Source: Adiantum capillus-veneris (lineage: Eukaryota > Streptophyta > Polypodiopsida > Polypodiales > Pteridaceae). From it: a stretch of DNA of 64,000 bases. Within the stretch, counting starts at the first letter, position 1. Each line of letters opens with the position of its first letter. The translations under genes were made by a program, and so were the position numbers. The DNA lies in assembly GCA_014529385.2 (NCBI GenBank), contig CM043965.1:15932912-15996911 (forward strand), written 5' to 3'. Below, piece by piece: positions 1 through 9,866 of this stretch. The notes under the pieces are model-generated. The model was not told the DNA's origin and did no database searches. It saw only the letters and a program-made list of their open reading frames with translations.

Positions 1-276
1 GCCTATCACCTGGTAAAGGAAGCTACGAACGAATTCACCAAAGGATATGTGACTTTGGCCATGCTAGAGAGGAGATGTCGTCAAGAACACTTTCAAGAGC
101 CCTGCACCAAGGGGTGGCTCTTTGACACTCTAGTTAACCCAGCTTTGATGTATGCAGCAGTAGTATGGGCCCTCTTGGACTCAGCCACCTCATGGACACA
201 GATTGAGAGACCACATATATGTATGATATTGCACTTCTTCTGCAGCAAGCCCTACGTACCACACAGCATTATTTGA
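1..276 (+). pseudogene. LINE reverse transcriptase C-terminal fragment
   Basis: Frame 1 is open from the window edge to a TGA at 274-276, about 91 codons. The segment FDTLVNPALMYAAVVWA matches the known block after the RT thumb in LINEs, where FDTLV.P.L.YG.EVWG is usual. The following IERPHICMI and SKPYVPHSII fit the next conserved stretch. The RT active site would lie upstream of base 1. Downstream homology resumes in another frame with several stops, so this is a broken copy. Family membership is by motif memory, not by search. Confidence 0.7.
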
Positions 277-1110
277 GCAGAGTTAGCTACTCCACCCATG
301 CTAGTCAAGGCTATTTTCTAGACACGTAGCATCACTTAGAGGATGTGAGAGATGCCATAAGATAGGCTCACACGTAGGGCCTTCAAGGCCTCCAGATAGA
401 TTTTAGAGTCCGGTGAGCAAGATTCTTGGTACTCGCACGTGCGAGAGTGGTTTGGAGCACACGGACCAAACATGGATATATTACCACACTTCTAGTATGA
501 CTCGGATCATCCTTCATCTAGTTCTCACACAGTGAGCGGAACAGAGTAGTTAGACAGGATCTATGGCAGGCTGCATCTCCAAGAGACATGGATTTCACCT
601 ACACAACCTCTTCCCTAGAAGAGGTTGTGATCATGCTAGATGAGGGGGTTCATTCAGAGACCACGCTACATGGGCACATACATGCCACGTAGCTCACAAT
701 TTCCATTGGTTTCCTCTAGATATTGTTACATCAACTAGAGATAGACAAAGGAATAGATGCTCATATCCCCATAGCTGAGAGGTTTTTCTAGCATTGCACA
801 GAGAGGGTGACTAAGGACGAGGAGCACTTTGTCTATAGATGTAGAGCATATGAGAGTATAAGAGATAGACATGAGGATCTTTTCACACGATATTCCACCC
901 TACGATAGATCATGGATCCTAGAGATCAACTCGAGCTTGGTCATTCTCTAGTGGAGATATATAGTCATAAAGGGACATTGCTGGCATTTGCAGTGGCACC
1001 AGAGGGTGGCAAACAGTCACAGCGTACACACTTCTTCTAGAGGACAATGCTACAGGCTTGGACACCCCAAGTCAGGAATCTGACACGACACACGAGAATC
1101 ACTTAAAATA
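1..1110 (+). mobile_element. Degenerate LINE (non-LTR retrotransposon), 3' part
   Basis: One decayed reading path on the plus strand resembles the C-terminal end of a plant LINE polyprotein. It opens with the post-RT segment (LFDTLVNPALMYAAVVWA) and a cue like SKPYVPHSII. It continues with QDSWYSHVREWF and GPNMDILPHF near 420-495. The end is like the terminal Cys/His region (DEEHFVYRCRAYESIRDR, about 820-870), followed by a short tail to about 1108. Several in-frame stops, mostly TAG, and frame changes make it non-functional. The 5' part lies outside the window. No poly(A) tail or target duplication is clear. Confidence 0.75.
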
Positions 1111-1744
1111 CTTCACAACTCTAAAATTTACGTTGACACGTCGGGCATAGTTCCATGCCTAGAGGTGTTGGCCCCAAAACCTGGTGCCCCTTTTGGTATT
1201 TATTTATTATATTAATTCTCAAGAAAAGCACAACACTCGAGGGGTCCTCTGCTCTCAGACTCTGCGTCCAGATGCTCTATAGAGTGAGGCCCCAAGGGTA
1301 TTATTTATTCTTACAAGGGGATGCCCCAAAAGCAGTTAAACTCGAAAGCAATTTGTCCCAAAAGCAACTTGTTTCAAAAAAGCATATGGTCCAAAAAACT
1401 CCAAAAAAAAGTAGCCATCACAATTTGCAAAAATCCATACAATCTATCACATCATCAGTTGTGCAAATTTCGGGATCCCGTACAGTCTTGTAAATGTAGA
1501 TTCTAGGATTCCCTATAGCCTGTCCTCTGGCCTTGCCAGGGTGGTCATGCCACATCATCAGTTTGTGACATACCCCTCTCTTGAAAGAATTGTAATCACC
1601 CTCGATTATGCCTACAAAATCAGACATAATCCATGAACCAGTTCAGTAGACACTGACTCTAAGTGTAGATGCACTAGATGCCACAAATCTAGCACTTATA
1701 CAAAGACAACGGTCACATCACATTTAGATCATATCACATAGAAT

Positions 1745-1984
1745 GCATTTTGATCTAGGACCATGATTCCTTGCAACATTTTTAGAAATTGTATCTAGTT
1801 CTACATTGGACCTCATTGATGTTGTATTAACTAATCCCATATTGTGATCATGTCCAGACATTCAATTTTGATCTAGGACCATGATTCCTAGAAACATATT
1901 TAGTAATCGCATCTAGATTTGCACCAGATCTCACTGATGTCGGATTAAATAATCCCATATTGCAATCATGTCCATAGATTTCTT
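1745..1984. repeat. Imperfect tandem duplication, period 118 bp
   Basis: TGATCTAGGACCATGATTCC occurs at 1751 and again at 1869. The downstream blocks (CTCA.TGATGT.G.ATTAA, TAATCCCATATTG) keep the same order, so two adjacent copies of about 118 bp are present. They differ by several substitutions. Confidence 0.85.
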
Positions 1985-2089
1985 GAGACCAAAATGCTGC
2001 ATTCATTTGGTCAATCATTCCATTTGCACTCAAACTCTCATGTGCAAGTAATCATTTTTGGGGATCCCAATCCATCAATCAAACACACG

Positions 2090-2545
2090 GAGTTCATACT
2101 GAAGGAATTGTTCCAATCATTCAGTTCTAGCTATGTGGCGATCTCATCCCACGGGAACTCTTGATGCGCTCACGACAGCTCCATTGAATTATTCCTCATA
2201 GTTCAAAATTCATGATTCTTTTTGCTATCGAGTTCATTTTGAAGCTGTTATTGCTTTGAATTCATCATCATCTCATTCTTGATTTCACTTGTTATCATCA
2301 TACAAATAGCAAGTTCTTCCAAAAACATTAATTTCATATATAAATCAGAAAATTCCTATTTAAAAAGTTCTTCATTCACACACTTAGTTCATACTGAACA
2401 TAGTGTTTCAATCATTCACTCTAGTCATTGCATCCTTTTCGAAGTCTTGATGCACCTAGATCCTTGTGTAGCCATCTCATCCCGCAAGAACTCTTGATGC
2501 GCTCACCACAGTATCCAATCATCTCATTCATATAAGAAACTTGAT
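2090..2545. repeat. Imperfect direct duplication of about 150 bp blocks
   Basis: GTTCATACTGAA, then CAATCATTCA, then ATCTCATCCC.C..GAACTC and TTGATGCGCTCAC occur in the same order near 2091-2185 and again near 2389-2510. The copies are diverged, and the spacing differs because the second contains extra sequence. Confidence 0.65.
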
Positions 2546-2915
2546 GCACTAAAATCATTCATCATCATCATTCATTCAAATTTTTTAAAAAAATAATCAT
2601 TTTTATCTTGAAGACGGATTCATTCATGAGCTATCATTGCTCCCGATTGCTTTCAGATGTAAGTTTCTTGCCATGTCATCCTTGATTTCACTTACAAAGT
2701 AAGCAAAATTTCAAGCAAATGGTTCACCTCGTTGCAAAAGAGTCAATGTCCGACTCCATGCTTCCAAATTCTTTCATATGCATGTTCCTAGATCCTAGTA
2801 ATTATCTGCACACATAGAACAAGAGCTTCCAAAAACATTAATTCTACACATACTGAATTTTTTGCAAAAACCCTAATTTTCCAAAGTTGTTGGATATAAG
2901 ATCTATTCATGGTAA

Positions 2916-2920
2916 TGCAT
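2916..2920. repeat. Target-site duplication TGCAT (left) of GYP-1a
   Basis: TGCAT directly precedes the element's outer TG at 2921. The same five bases follow its other end at 24614-24618. This proves that the LTRs 21 kb apart belong to one insertion. Confidence 0.95.
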
Positions 2921-3879
2921 TGTTGGAAGAGAGCGACTCACACACCCATGAAGTGCATGCAAACACTACCTAGATCAACATAATGTCAATCGAGCACACA
3001 GATTACACGATAGGCACACGGAGGAAATCTCTTTAGCTTGTCAGGTTGAGACCATCCTACACATACAAAACTCTGGAAGGCCAACTAAACCACAATCAAG
3101 AACCTCACTGCTCTCAACTACACCACCTAGCCGCATACACACATACGGAAGGTAACTCACCTAATCATGCCAGATTGGTATGAAACTTAAGGAACACCAT
3201 CCCCTCACTAGGATACACCTGTCCCTACGCTTCTACACTCAAAACCCTCACTCTAAACCCGTCTGTGAAAAACGTGTAGGATGACAGAGCAGAATTTTGA
3301 AAGTGCCCGAAACTGAAATTTATGAGTACCTATGCGTAGCTTATGTCACCACGATTCTATAGACTACTAGCACGCAAAAAACAGACATCGTTTGATACAC
3401 TTACCGCCACAAATAGCTCGTAGATGCGTCGGCGTGTGCGCTTCATCTCGCGTGGAATGCTTGGCGTTGTCGCGTAGCTCTCCTCGAGCCTATAGCAATG
3501 GTGCAGTCGGATCTCCAATGTGTTGGGAGAGCCGGGCGTACCAAGAGGATGAAGCTCACACTCACTCTCTTTCTCTCTCACACACAGTAGACGGCAGCGC
3601 TAAATTTTTGATTATGATTAAAAGTCTCCTTTACAAAATGACCTAGGTACCTTATATACTAAGGCTACCTTAGGTTTAACCAAAAATGGGATTGAAAGGG
3701 TCAAATGGCTTTGTATTTACAATCTGGAAGTGCCATTGCACCCCGGCTTCTGAAACTAGAATAACTACTCATTACAAATGACGTTTATAGCCATAATCCG
3801 CAGCATTTCATAACTCGCAAAAGATAAGACTTTGGTATGAAACTTGAGTTATGTTGTGTTGTTGACCCAGCGGTCAACA
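2921..3879 (-). repeat. 3' LTR of GYP-1a (959 bp)
   Basis: Begins TGTTGACC in element sense at 3879 and ends TCCAACA at 2921. It has the same length as the 5' LTR at 23655-24613 and differs from it at roughly 40 positions by eye (about 4 percent). It has the same TATA-like site and the same 74-codon open frame (3357-3581) as the other two LTR copies. Confidence 0.95.
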
Positions 3880-3893
3880 TCCCCCCCTTCCGC
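3880..3893 (-). other. Polypurine tract (plus-strand primer site) of GYP-1a
   Basis: In element sense GCGGAAGGGGGGGA lies immediately before the 3' LTR start. The same tract, ending GGAAGGGGGGAG, precedes the LTRs of GYP-1b and GYP-2a. Confidence 0.9.
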
Positions 3894-3955
3894 GTTCATG
3901 TCGTCCTTGACATGACCTGATTGTCCATGGCGATGTGGTCTTTGCTGTCGTTTTG

Positions 3956-4480
3956 TTGTTGGAAAGAAAGTATAGACTATAGCCTTTGCAGTAGCTTGTC
4001 TTGTTCGTCCAATCCGATGTACATAGTCTTCTCATGATTCAGGAAAATCATAATTGATGACGAGCTTTATGTCTTTCACATCCACGCTCCGAGCTGCAGC
4101 ATCTATTTCTGTCATTATAGGTCTACTGCCAGATCTAAATTCAAAAAGAACCCAATGTCGTTTAACTTGACTCTTATCATCATGGATAGAGAAAGCTCCA
4201 TCCATCACTTGCTCCAGCAAATCTGTGAATTCGGAGTATTTGTGATTCTCAGAAACAACTTCTACAATCTGTAGAATTGAGTGATTGGTTTTCTGATCTT
4301 GTGAGCCAATGACAACTTGTAAGGATTTTGTAGAAATTGTATGGCTAAACCCTTAACGTCTTTAGGCCAAGTTGCACTCCAATGCAAAGTCTATCTGTCA
4401 GGCCGAATCCAGGACTTAATTATTCTAATTTGAGGTTCAAAACCCTGCCGAGCATTCAATGCGCATTATCAAGGACAAGC
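3956..4480 (-). pseudogene. Captured DEAD-box RNA helicase fragment (motifs II-VI)
   Basis: Minus-strand reading gives, in order: degraded motif II (VLDNAH), FEPQIRIIK.WIRPDR, motif III (WSATWP), a block with IGSQDQKTNHSI and SENHKYSEF, IHDDKSQ..R.WVL.EF, motif V region (AAARSVDVKDIK, VINYDFP) and motif VI (EDYVHRIGRT). This is the helicase core order of plant DEAD-box RNA helicases close to the DDX5/p68 group. About 28 residues between the VMDGA and IHDDKSQ blocks, around motif IV, are missing. At least two frameshifts and several stops break it. No intron interrupts about 170 codons, which suggests capture from spliced mRNA. It lies in the element's sense strand, just upstream of the PPT. 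GYP-1b lacks it at the matching point (about 57752), so it is a copy-specific acquisition. It is not expected to make an active enzyme. Confidence 0.9.
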
Positions 4481-4592
4481 TTTTGAGATCCTCTGATTAC
4501 CCTTATGTCTGCGCTTCTTCATTGGGGACTTCTTTGTTCTTGAGTTATGTTGTGTTGTTGACCCAGCGGTCAACACTTTGCTGTTGTTTTGG
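4480..4592 (-). repeat. Rearranged duplicate of element sequence beside the helicase insert
   Basis: Bases 4480-4538 repeat 4682-4740 (CTTTTGAGATCCTCTGATTA and on). Bases 4539-4575 are the 37-bp terminus of the GYP-1 LTR (GACCCAGCGGTCAACA). Bases 4576-4592 repeat the flank at 3940-3955 (TTTGCTGTYGTTTTG). The out-of-order joins bracket the helicase piece and are what template switching during reverse transcription would leave. Confidence 0.85.
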
Positions 4593-5479
4593 CTTCATCT
4601 ATTGCACTGCTTGTATCTTTGTCGAACCACAACAAGAACTATGATCCATTAGAGCGGACATCTATCATCGTAACCATTCATCTTTTGAGATCCTCTGATT
4701 ACTTTTATGTCTGCTCTTCTTCATTGGGGACTTCTTTGTTCCTGTGCAATCATGTTCTTAGTGTTGTCTACAGCTTTGTCATTGTAGGCCATTCTTCGAC
4801 TCGCCATTGAGGAGAAGTATTCTATGATCTGAAATTGGTGCTCCAATTCATTTATCAATTGATTTGAGTAGCATTTCCTTATTGTTGATGTAGAAGGAAT
4901 ATGTACAAGAGGATGATGATAGGTGTCTTTAGATTAGGGTCTAAAACCTGGATGACCAAAGGGAAAAAACCTGGTGGGAAAAAAATGCCTTTGGTATACG
5001 CTCTTATTGGAGTTGAGCAGTTGAACGTGAAGTACATGTTCATGAAAGGTGAGTGCTTTGGTGAAACACGGAAAGAGTGCCTGATGCAAGTGCCAATTAT
5101 GGGACACTCTATATGCATATGAGAAATTTGTCAACAAAAGCATGCAATGTGAAAGAAGGAGATGATGGGTGTTTCGAGGAATAAATGTAGCACATGTGAC
5201 ATCAAAAGATGTCTCAATAGCTTCCACCTTTCCAAGAAGGGTTTTTGATGTAGAAGTTTCTCCACTCGTATCTCACTGTGCTCAGTACATGAGTGTCTTT
5301 TTGACCTTCTTCTTCACTTCACCAGACTTAAGTACTTAGACTTCGACTCTTTTGCTCACCTATACCAGCATGAGCGACACAACGTAAATATGCTCAATTC
5401 TTCCAGCTTGAGCAGTACCTATAATAGCTAAGACGCTTAGACCACAGAGAATATTACTTGAAGCTTTGGGACTAACACC

Positions 5480-5695
5480 TCACTCATTTTGTGGCTTAGC
5501 TACTCGATTCTGACTTTTATGAATTGTCGATTGCCTGTTGACACTGCTTTGTGACAAGTTCTTCAGCTGTTGTAGTGGTTGTTGAGACATACTTCGTGAA
5601 GTTTCATCGTTTTCCTGTACCTTCTTCTCTTTGTAGTGCTCAAGCCTCTCGTCAGTCTTTTCTTCATGTGGATTATGGATTTTTTTAATTTTTCT
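5480..5695 (-). CDS. Short hydrophilic ORF in env-like position
   Basis: An open frame of about 70 codons, rich in Gln, Lys, Ser and Glu (for example HYKEKKVQENDE, SQQPLQQ), ends at a TGA. The same frame with the same stop occurs in GYP-1b at 58644-58868, with mostly single-residue changes. In GYP-1a a TAA lies upstream at 5696-5698 and there is no early ATG. In GYP-1b the frame opens at a non-ATG codon. A pyrimidine-rich stretch ending TTATTATTAAG just upstream could act as a splice acceptor. It has no recognised domain. Its place, downstream of the last polyprotein domain and before the 3' LTR, is where some Ty3 elements carry extra spliced ORFs. Coding status is uncertain. Confidence 0.35.
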   Translation of the reverse strand, partial: RKIKKIHNPHEEKTDERLEHYKEKKVQENDETSRSMSQQPLQQLKNLSQSSVNRQSTIHKSQNRVAKPQNE

Positions 5696-5956
5696 TAATA
5701 ATAAACAAAGAAAATCTTAAAACAACTCAACAAAAGAAAAATCATTCCAATAGAAATCTAAATGCTATGTACACTATACACATGTCCCTAGGGGCTCATA
5801 TATGGATTTTGTCCCCATACTCCTCTATAACACTACTATGAGGGCATATACTCTAAATTTCGTCAAAAATTTATCACAATAAAATGCAAAATTTTAATGC
5901 ATCTCACAAAACATTGCCCTCTAATAGTCATAATGTTAGGTCCGCATTCAGAATGC

Positions 5957-5968
5957 CTCCCCCCTTCC
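5957..5968 (-). other. Internal second polypurine tract
   Basis: Element-sense GGAAGGGGGGAG is identical to the 12 bases before the 3' LTR of GYP-1b and GYP-2a, yet lies about 2 kb from the 3' LTR. GYP-1b keeps it at 59119-59130. It is followed by GCATTCTGAATGC, a short inverted repeat, not by an LTR start. Confidence 0.7.
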
Positions 5969-6229
5969 TATTTGGAGTCATCCTTTACGACAGGGTATCG
6001 CAAAGGGTATGTGTTGTGCTTGGGCAATTAAAAGTTGTGCCTATGCAGGCCTTGTAATGTAGCCCTATTATGCATACACAGTCAAAGCATGGAAAAGATT
6101 TATGTTGTGCAAGATGTGGGTATAAGCAATTTTCTTATTGGCATTTGTTGGCGAGGCTTCCTATTCTAAGCAATGTAATGGTCTTTGAAGCTCCTGTATC
6201 GTTGCTTGATTGAAGTGACTTGCTCTCTT

Positions 6230-8246
6230 CTAACTATACTGTAATCGTAGGAAGAATTGTAAGAATTCAAGCGGCGATGCACTGACAATAGTTTTGTTGT
6301 TCTTCTTTGGGACCCATTTCTTTGCGATTATTGGTTGTTTTGTTGCTGGCTCTCATTTGGGAACCCATACTTGCCTGTGCTTCGTTTGTGTTTGAAGAGA
6401 CTTCTTTGGGATCCACCTTTTTGTTGTGTGAGTCAACAGTGGTCTTTGCTTCAGCCCTTGTACGCTTGGTTGGGGACGGGATTTAGGCTTTGAAAGTTGA
6501 TACTGTGGTTGTTTTGGAATCCAAATGAATTCTTGACTTTTTTGTGCTTGAATCAACTTCTTTGGAGCCCAAACCTGAGTTGTGAAAGCTTGCGACTTTG
6601 TGATATTCTTACCTGTTCGTGCACGCTTTCCTTGTTTTTGTTTTGGTGTTGGATCTTGTGATTTGTCATTAGAGATCTTTGTCTTCTCGATCCATATTTG
6701 TTTTTGGCCGATCTGGTTTTTTGGTATCCAGATTTGTCGAGCTTTTTGGCTTTGACTTGTTGTCCTGTTTTTTTGACGTGTCATGGTTATTTCTGAAGGG
6801 GTTGGTGATAGTGATGGCCTGAGTTGATGATAGGGGATGTCGTAAGATTCATCACTATCACTACTATCCTCAGCAAGGTTGACTTCTGGTACTTTCCCTT
6901 GATTTTTGGGCTGGTAGTGGAAAGTTACTGTCTGTTTGCTCGTGGGTGGTAGTTTCTTGGAGGACTTTTCTAGCCCATTGATTAGAGCATTGTTAGCTCG
7001 TTGCTCTGGTCGTATTCCTCCTAGCTGAGTCTTTGCATCCTTATTAGGATCCATGTATGAGGATGCTTGTGGTGACTGTGTCTTTACCGAGTACTTTGGA
7101 ATCCACTTTTGATGCACTTTATTCGTGTAGCGATGACATTGATTCCCGGGTCGTTGATCTTCTTGAAGCTCGAAGTGTTCTACAGAGTCATAGAACTTGT
7201 CGTCTTCTTCATCTTTTGATTCTCCACATTTCTTTGTTTGCTCCTTATTTCGAGAGCTTGTTGATGTCTGGACCTCTTCATTTTCCTGGATTACATTTAC
7301 TGCAAAATAAGGAACGACATCATAGCCATTTTCATCACAAAACTTTGTTGTGGGAGCATCCTCCACGGCGCACACGTCCAGAGTAGCCAAGATGTGTTCC
7401 CATCCAAAAGGCTCTAGCTCTTCTTCAGGAAAAGGTTCTGGGATATAGTCCATATCCTCTATAACCCGCTCTAGGATACATTCCTCACGTTTCAAACTAC
7501 CACATTGTGAAGCTCCACACATCCACAGTTCTTTAGGCTTACCTAACCAATCTGGAAGTTCTGATCTTGCTACTGTGGCGGAATCAAACTCCTCAACCGG
7601 TGTTCTCGTTACATCCCTATAGCTATGGTCCCTCAAGTTTATCTTTGTTATGGTTTCCATATGTCTCAGGTATATATGGTCATAACCCCAATTTTGGACC
7701 ATTTTCAATTGTCGCATGAATGGTCTTCCCAGAATGATGTCATAGTTGTTCTTCTTGCCAAAGTCAACAACAACAAAAGTGTGTTCATATTGAATGCCAC
7801 AAGAAGTAACAAGTACTTTTTGTAGCAGTCCTATGGGATTTTCCTTGTGTCCGTCTGCAAGCTGTAGGGTCATTCGTGTGGATATCAAGACAGGTTTTCC
7901 CCATTTTTTCCAAACCTCTTTGGTTGCAATGGCCACACCAGCTCCACTGTCAAGGATTGCCATGGTTTTTACACCATTGAATTCCATAGGAAGGGTGGTG
8001 TTTCCATCTTCTCCCTCGTAATAATCATTTACCTTGTTTAATGGCACTGGCCTAGTATTTAGTTGAGGCATTTCAAGCTCTTTGATGCCTTCGTCGATCT
8101 GAGTCATTGGGGTTTTTACAACAAATTTCTCTAGACATTTACCCACATTAGCCCACATGTTTGGTCTTATTCTGAGCAACTCGGCTAACATTATTGTATA
8201 GGTGACTGGGGTAGATAGAATATCTACTAGCCCCTTGGAATCGATG
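6230..8246 (-). pseudogene. GYP-1a polyprotein, protease plus W-x-P-K repeat region
   Basis: The open frame 6353-8191 (612 codons) has a retropepsin-like domain near residues 55-170. It starts YYEGEDGNTTLP and carries the catalytic triplet in AILDSGAGVAIATK, then VVVDFGKKNNYDIILGRPF. An acidic segment (PEPFPEEELEPFGWEHIL) follows. The last roughly 270 residues are Lys/Gln-rich with repeated W-[IVA]-P-K motifs: KWIPK, QIWIPK, QIWIEK, QVWAPK, FIWIPK, RWIPK, QVWVPK. After a TGA, which is CGA in GYP-1b, the frame continues with one more KWVPK and ends at TAG 6230-6232. Upstream, a 101-bp deletion relative to GYP-1b (junction near 8246) shifts it out of frame with gag. The protease would cleave gag; the role of the W-x-P-K part is unknown. 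Confidence 0.85.
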
Positions 8247-8474
8247 ACTATCCATAGATTGTACAGATCCTTTGTCGCCCCAACAAGATTTCACGTCTAG
8301 ATTCATTTGAGATCCAGTCTCAAATTCCTCTATTGGTGGTAGAAACACTCCTCGTTCATCACCAGTCTTGTCTACTCGTCTTCTTAGGTCATCGGCTTCA
8401 TTGGCTTCTCTGACTTGTTTCCACAATTCGTCAAGACCATCTATTTCTTTACAATCCTCAGGTATAGCTTGGTG
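8148..8474 (-). pseudogene. GYP-1a gag-linker segment fused to CHR-1a RT/RNase H
   Basis: The reading frame from CHR-1a runs without a stop into GYP-1 sequence (EDCKEIDGLDELWKQ, then EEFETGSQMNLDV). The same segment sits in the uninterrupted GYP-1b frame at 61215-62531. The junction at 8472-8474 is the shared triplet GTG. The 101-bp deletion further on then puts the frame off its normal continuation, and it ends at 8148. Confidence 0.85.
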
Positions 8475-9866
8475 CTTCCATGAGTCTAAGGCATGTAGAA
8501 CTGCAAGGAGTTCCTTTTCATATATGCCTAGAGCTTGCTCAACAGGGTTGAGCCTTCGACTCTCATAGCCTATCGCATGCCCTTCTTGGAGCAAAACATC
8601 TCCAAGGCAATCACCACAAGCATCACATTGGACCTCAAATGGTTTTGAGAGGTCCGGTAGTGTAAGCACAGGTTGAGAGATAAGCTTTTCAAAACCATTT
8701 TTCTCCTTAGCAGACCATGTATACCTAACGCTTTTCTTTGTTAGGTCATGTAATGGTCCCGCAATTTGTGAGAACTTTTCTATGAAGCGTCTATAGTATG
8801 CACACATGCCTATAAAGATTCTTAGTTCATGAAGATTCCTTGGTTTAGGCCATCCTTTTATTACCTCTAACCTAGATGGATCCATTTGGATGCCATCTTG
8901 AGAGATAATATGACCTAAATAATGAATCTCTTGCAAGAAAAATTCACTTTTCTTTTGATTAACATAAAGTTTATTCTCTCTTAAAACTTGAAATATTACC
9001 TGGAGGTGTTGCTTGTGTTCCTCCAATGAATTAGAGTAGATGATAATATCATCAAAGAACACTCCAGTGAAGGTTCGATGAGGCCTGAACAGCTTCTTCA
9101 TCAAGCGGTTGAATGTGGCTGGTGCATTGGTCAAGCCAAAAGGCATGACAATGTATTCGTAAAGACCAAATGTGGTACGAAATGCGGTTTTTACAATGTC
9201 TTGATCAACTATCCTTATTTGATGATAGCCACTGTTTAGGCCAATCCTACTGAAGTAGGTCGATCCTTGTAGCTTATCAAATAGGTCTTCTACCCGTGGA
9301 ACGGGAAACCTATTCTTGATAGTGATCCTATTTAGTGTTCTATAGTCAACACACATACGATATGTGTCGTCTTTCTTTTGCACTAATAGCACATGTGAGC
9401 AAAATGGAGATGAGCTTGGCCTAACCATACCCTTCTCAACTAACTCATGCACTTGCCACATAATCTCCTCTTGTTGAGCTTGAGAAACTCTATAAGGAGG
9501 TTTGTAAGGCGGTGAACTTCCTGGAAGAATTTCGATTGCATGGTCATCATTACCTCGTTTAGGAGGTAGCTCACAAGGGATGTCATCAATAAAAACATCT
9601 TGAAACCCCTTGAAAAAATTGGATAACTCTAATTTCTTTTGGTTGCTTTTATTTTCTTTTGTTAAAGCATTAGGTTCATTTTGAGAATCTTTAACAAAAA
9701 TCATGTACACGGAAATAGAGCTCTTTATTGACTTGTTGAAAGCTGGTGTATGTACAATGGGGATGGTGTTACCCATTTCCTTAGCATCTATATACATGTC
9801 TTTTTCCTTGAACTTAAAGGAGATTCTCCTTTCAGGAAACTTAACATCGGTAGCCAGGCGGTCAAA
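8475..9866 (-). pseudogene. CHR-1a pol part: RT and truncated RNase H
   Basis: In frame with gag-PR, separated only by a TGA at 9864-9866 where GAPW is usual. The segment before RT is KELPPKR-like (CELPPKRGNDDHAIE). The RT has FCSHVLLVQKKD, MCVDYRTLN, YEYIVMPFGLTNAPATF, the active site FFDDIIIYSN and YLGHIIS. RNase H begins with VQCDACGDCLGDVLLQ and ends at HALDSWKH, where GYP-1 sequence takes over. It is very close to CHR-1b pol at 17880-20549. The missing part of RNase H and all of integrase make it dead. Confidence 0.92.

Larger units (their letters stand above)
1111..2915. other. Anonymous AT-rich DNA without recognisable gene
   Basis: I recognise no coding domain. Short open frames (for example 1155-1493) have no family signature. 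The stretch holds the two imperfect duplications listed separately and several ATCATT/TTCATT-rich runs. It is the sequence GYP-1a inserted into, and the flank resumes at 24614. Confidence 0.6.
4593..6229 (-). other. GYP-1a 3' non-coding region
   Basis: Sequence between the W-x-P-K reading frame and the 3' end, closely matched by GYP-1b at about 57755-59390. I see no RT, RNase H or integrase motif here on either strand. Open frames around 4879-5227 exist on both strands. In GYP-1b the homopolymer runs there differ in length, which argues against coding. The short ORF and second polypurine tract listed separately lie inside. Confidence 0.7.

Noticed and set aside
1-1110. Alternative genetic code or stop readthrough to explain in-frame TAGs
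   Set aside because: Frames also shift, and other elements in the window end genes at TAG normally. Decay explains it.
1155-1493. 112-codon plus-strand ORF
   Set aside because: No conserved motif, odd composition, overlapped by another frame over the same Lys-rich stretch. Likely chance.
4032-4220. Intact helicase gene
   Set aside because: Fragment only, with stops, frameshifts, lost motif IV region and altered motifs II and V.
4901-5122. Plus-strand ORF in the GYP-1a 3' region (MYKRMMIGVFRLG)
   Set aside because: Homopolymer lengths differ in GYP-1b so the frame is not kept, and both strands are open here.
7057-7386. Plus-strand ORFs over the GYP-1 polyprotein (also 10161-10562, 10363-10827, 10961-11314)
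   Set aside because: Shadows of the minus-strand gag/protease frames, with no family signature of their own.
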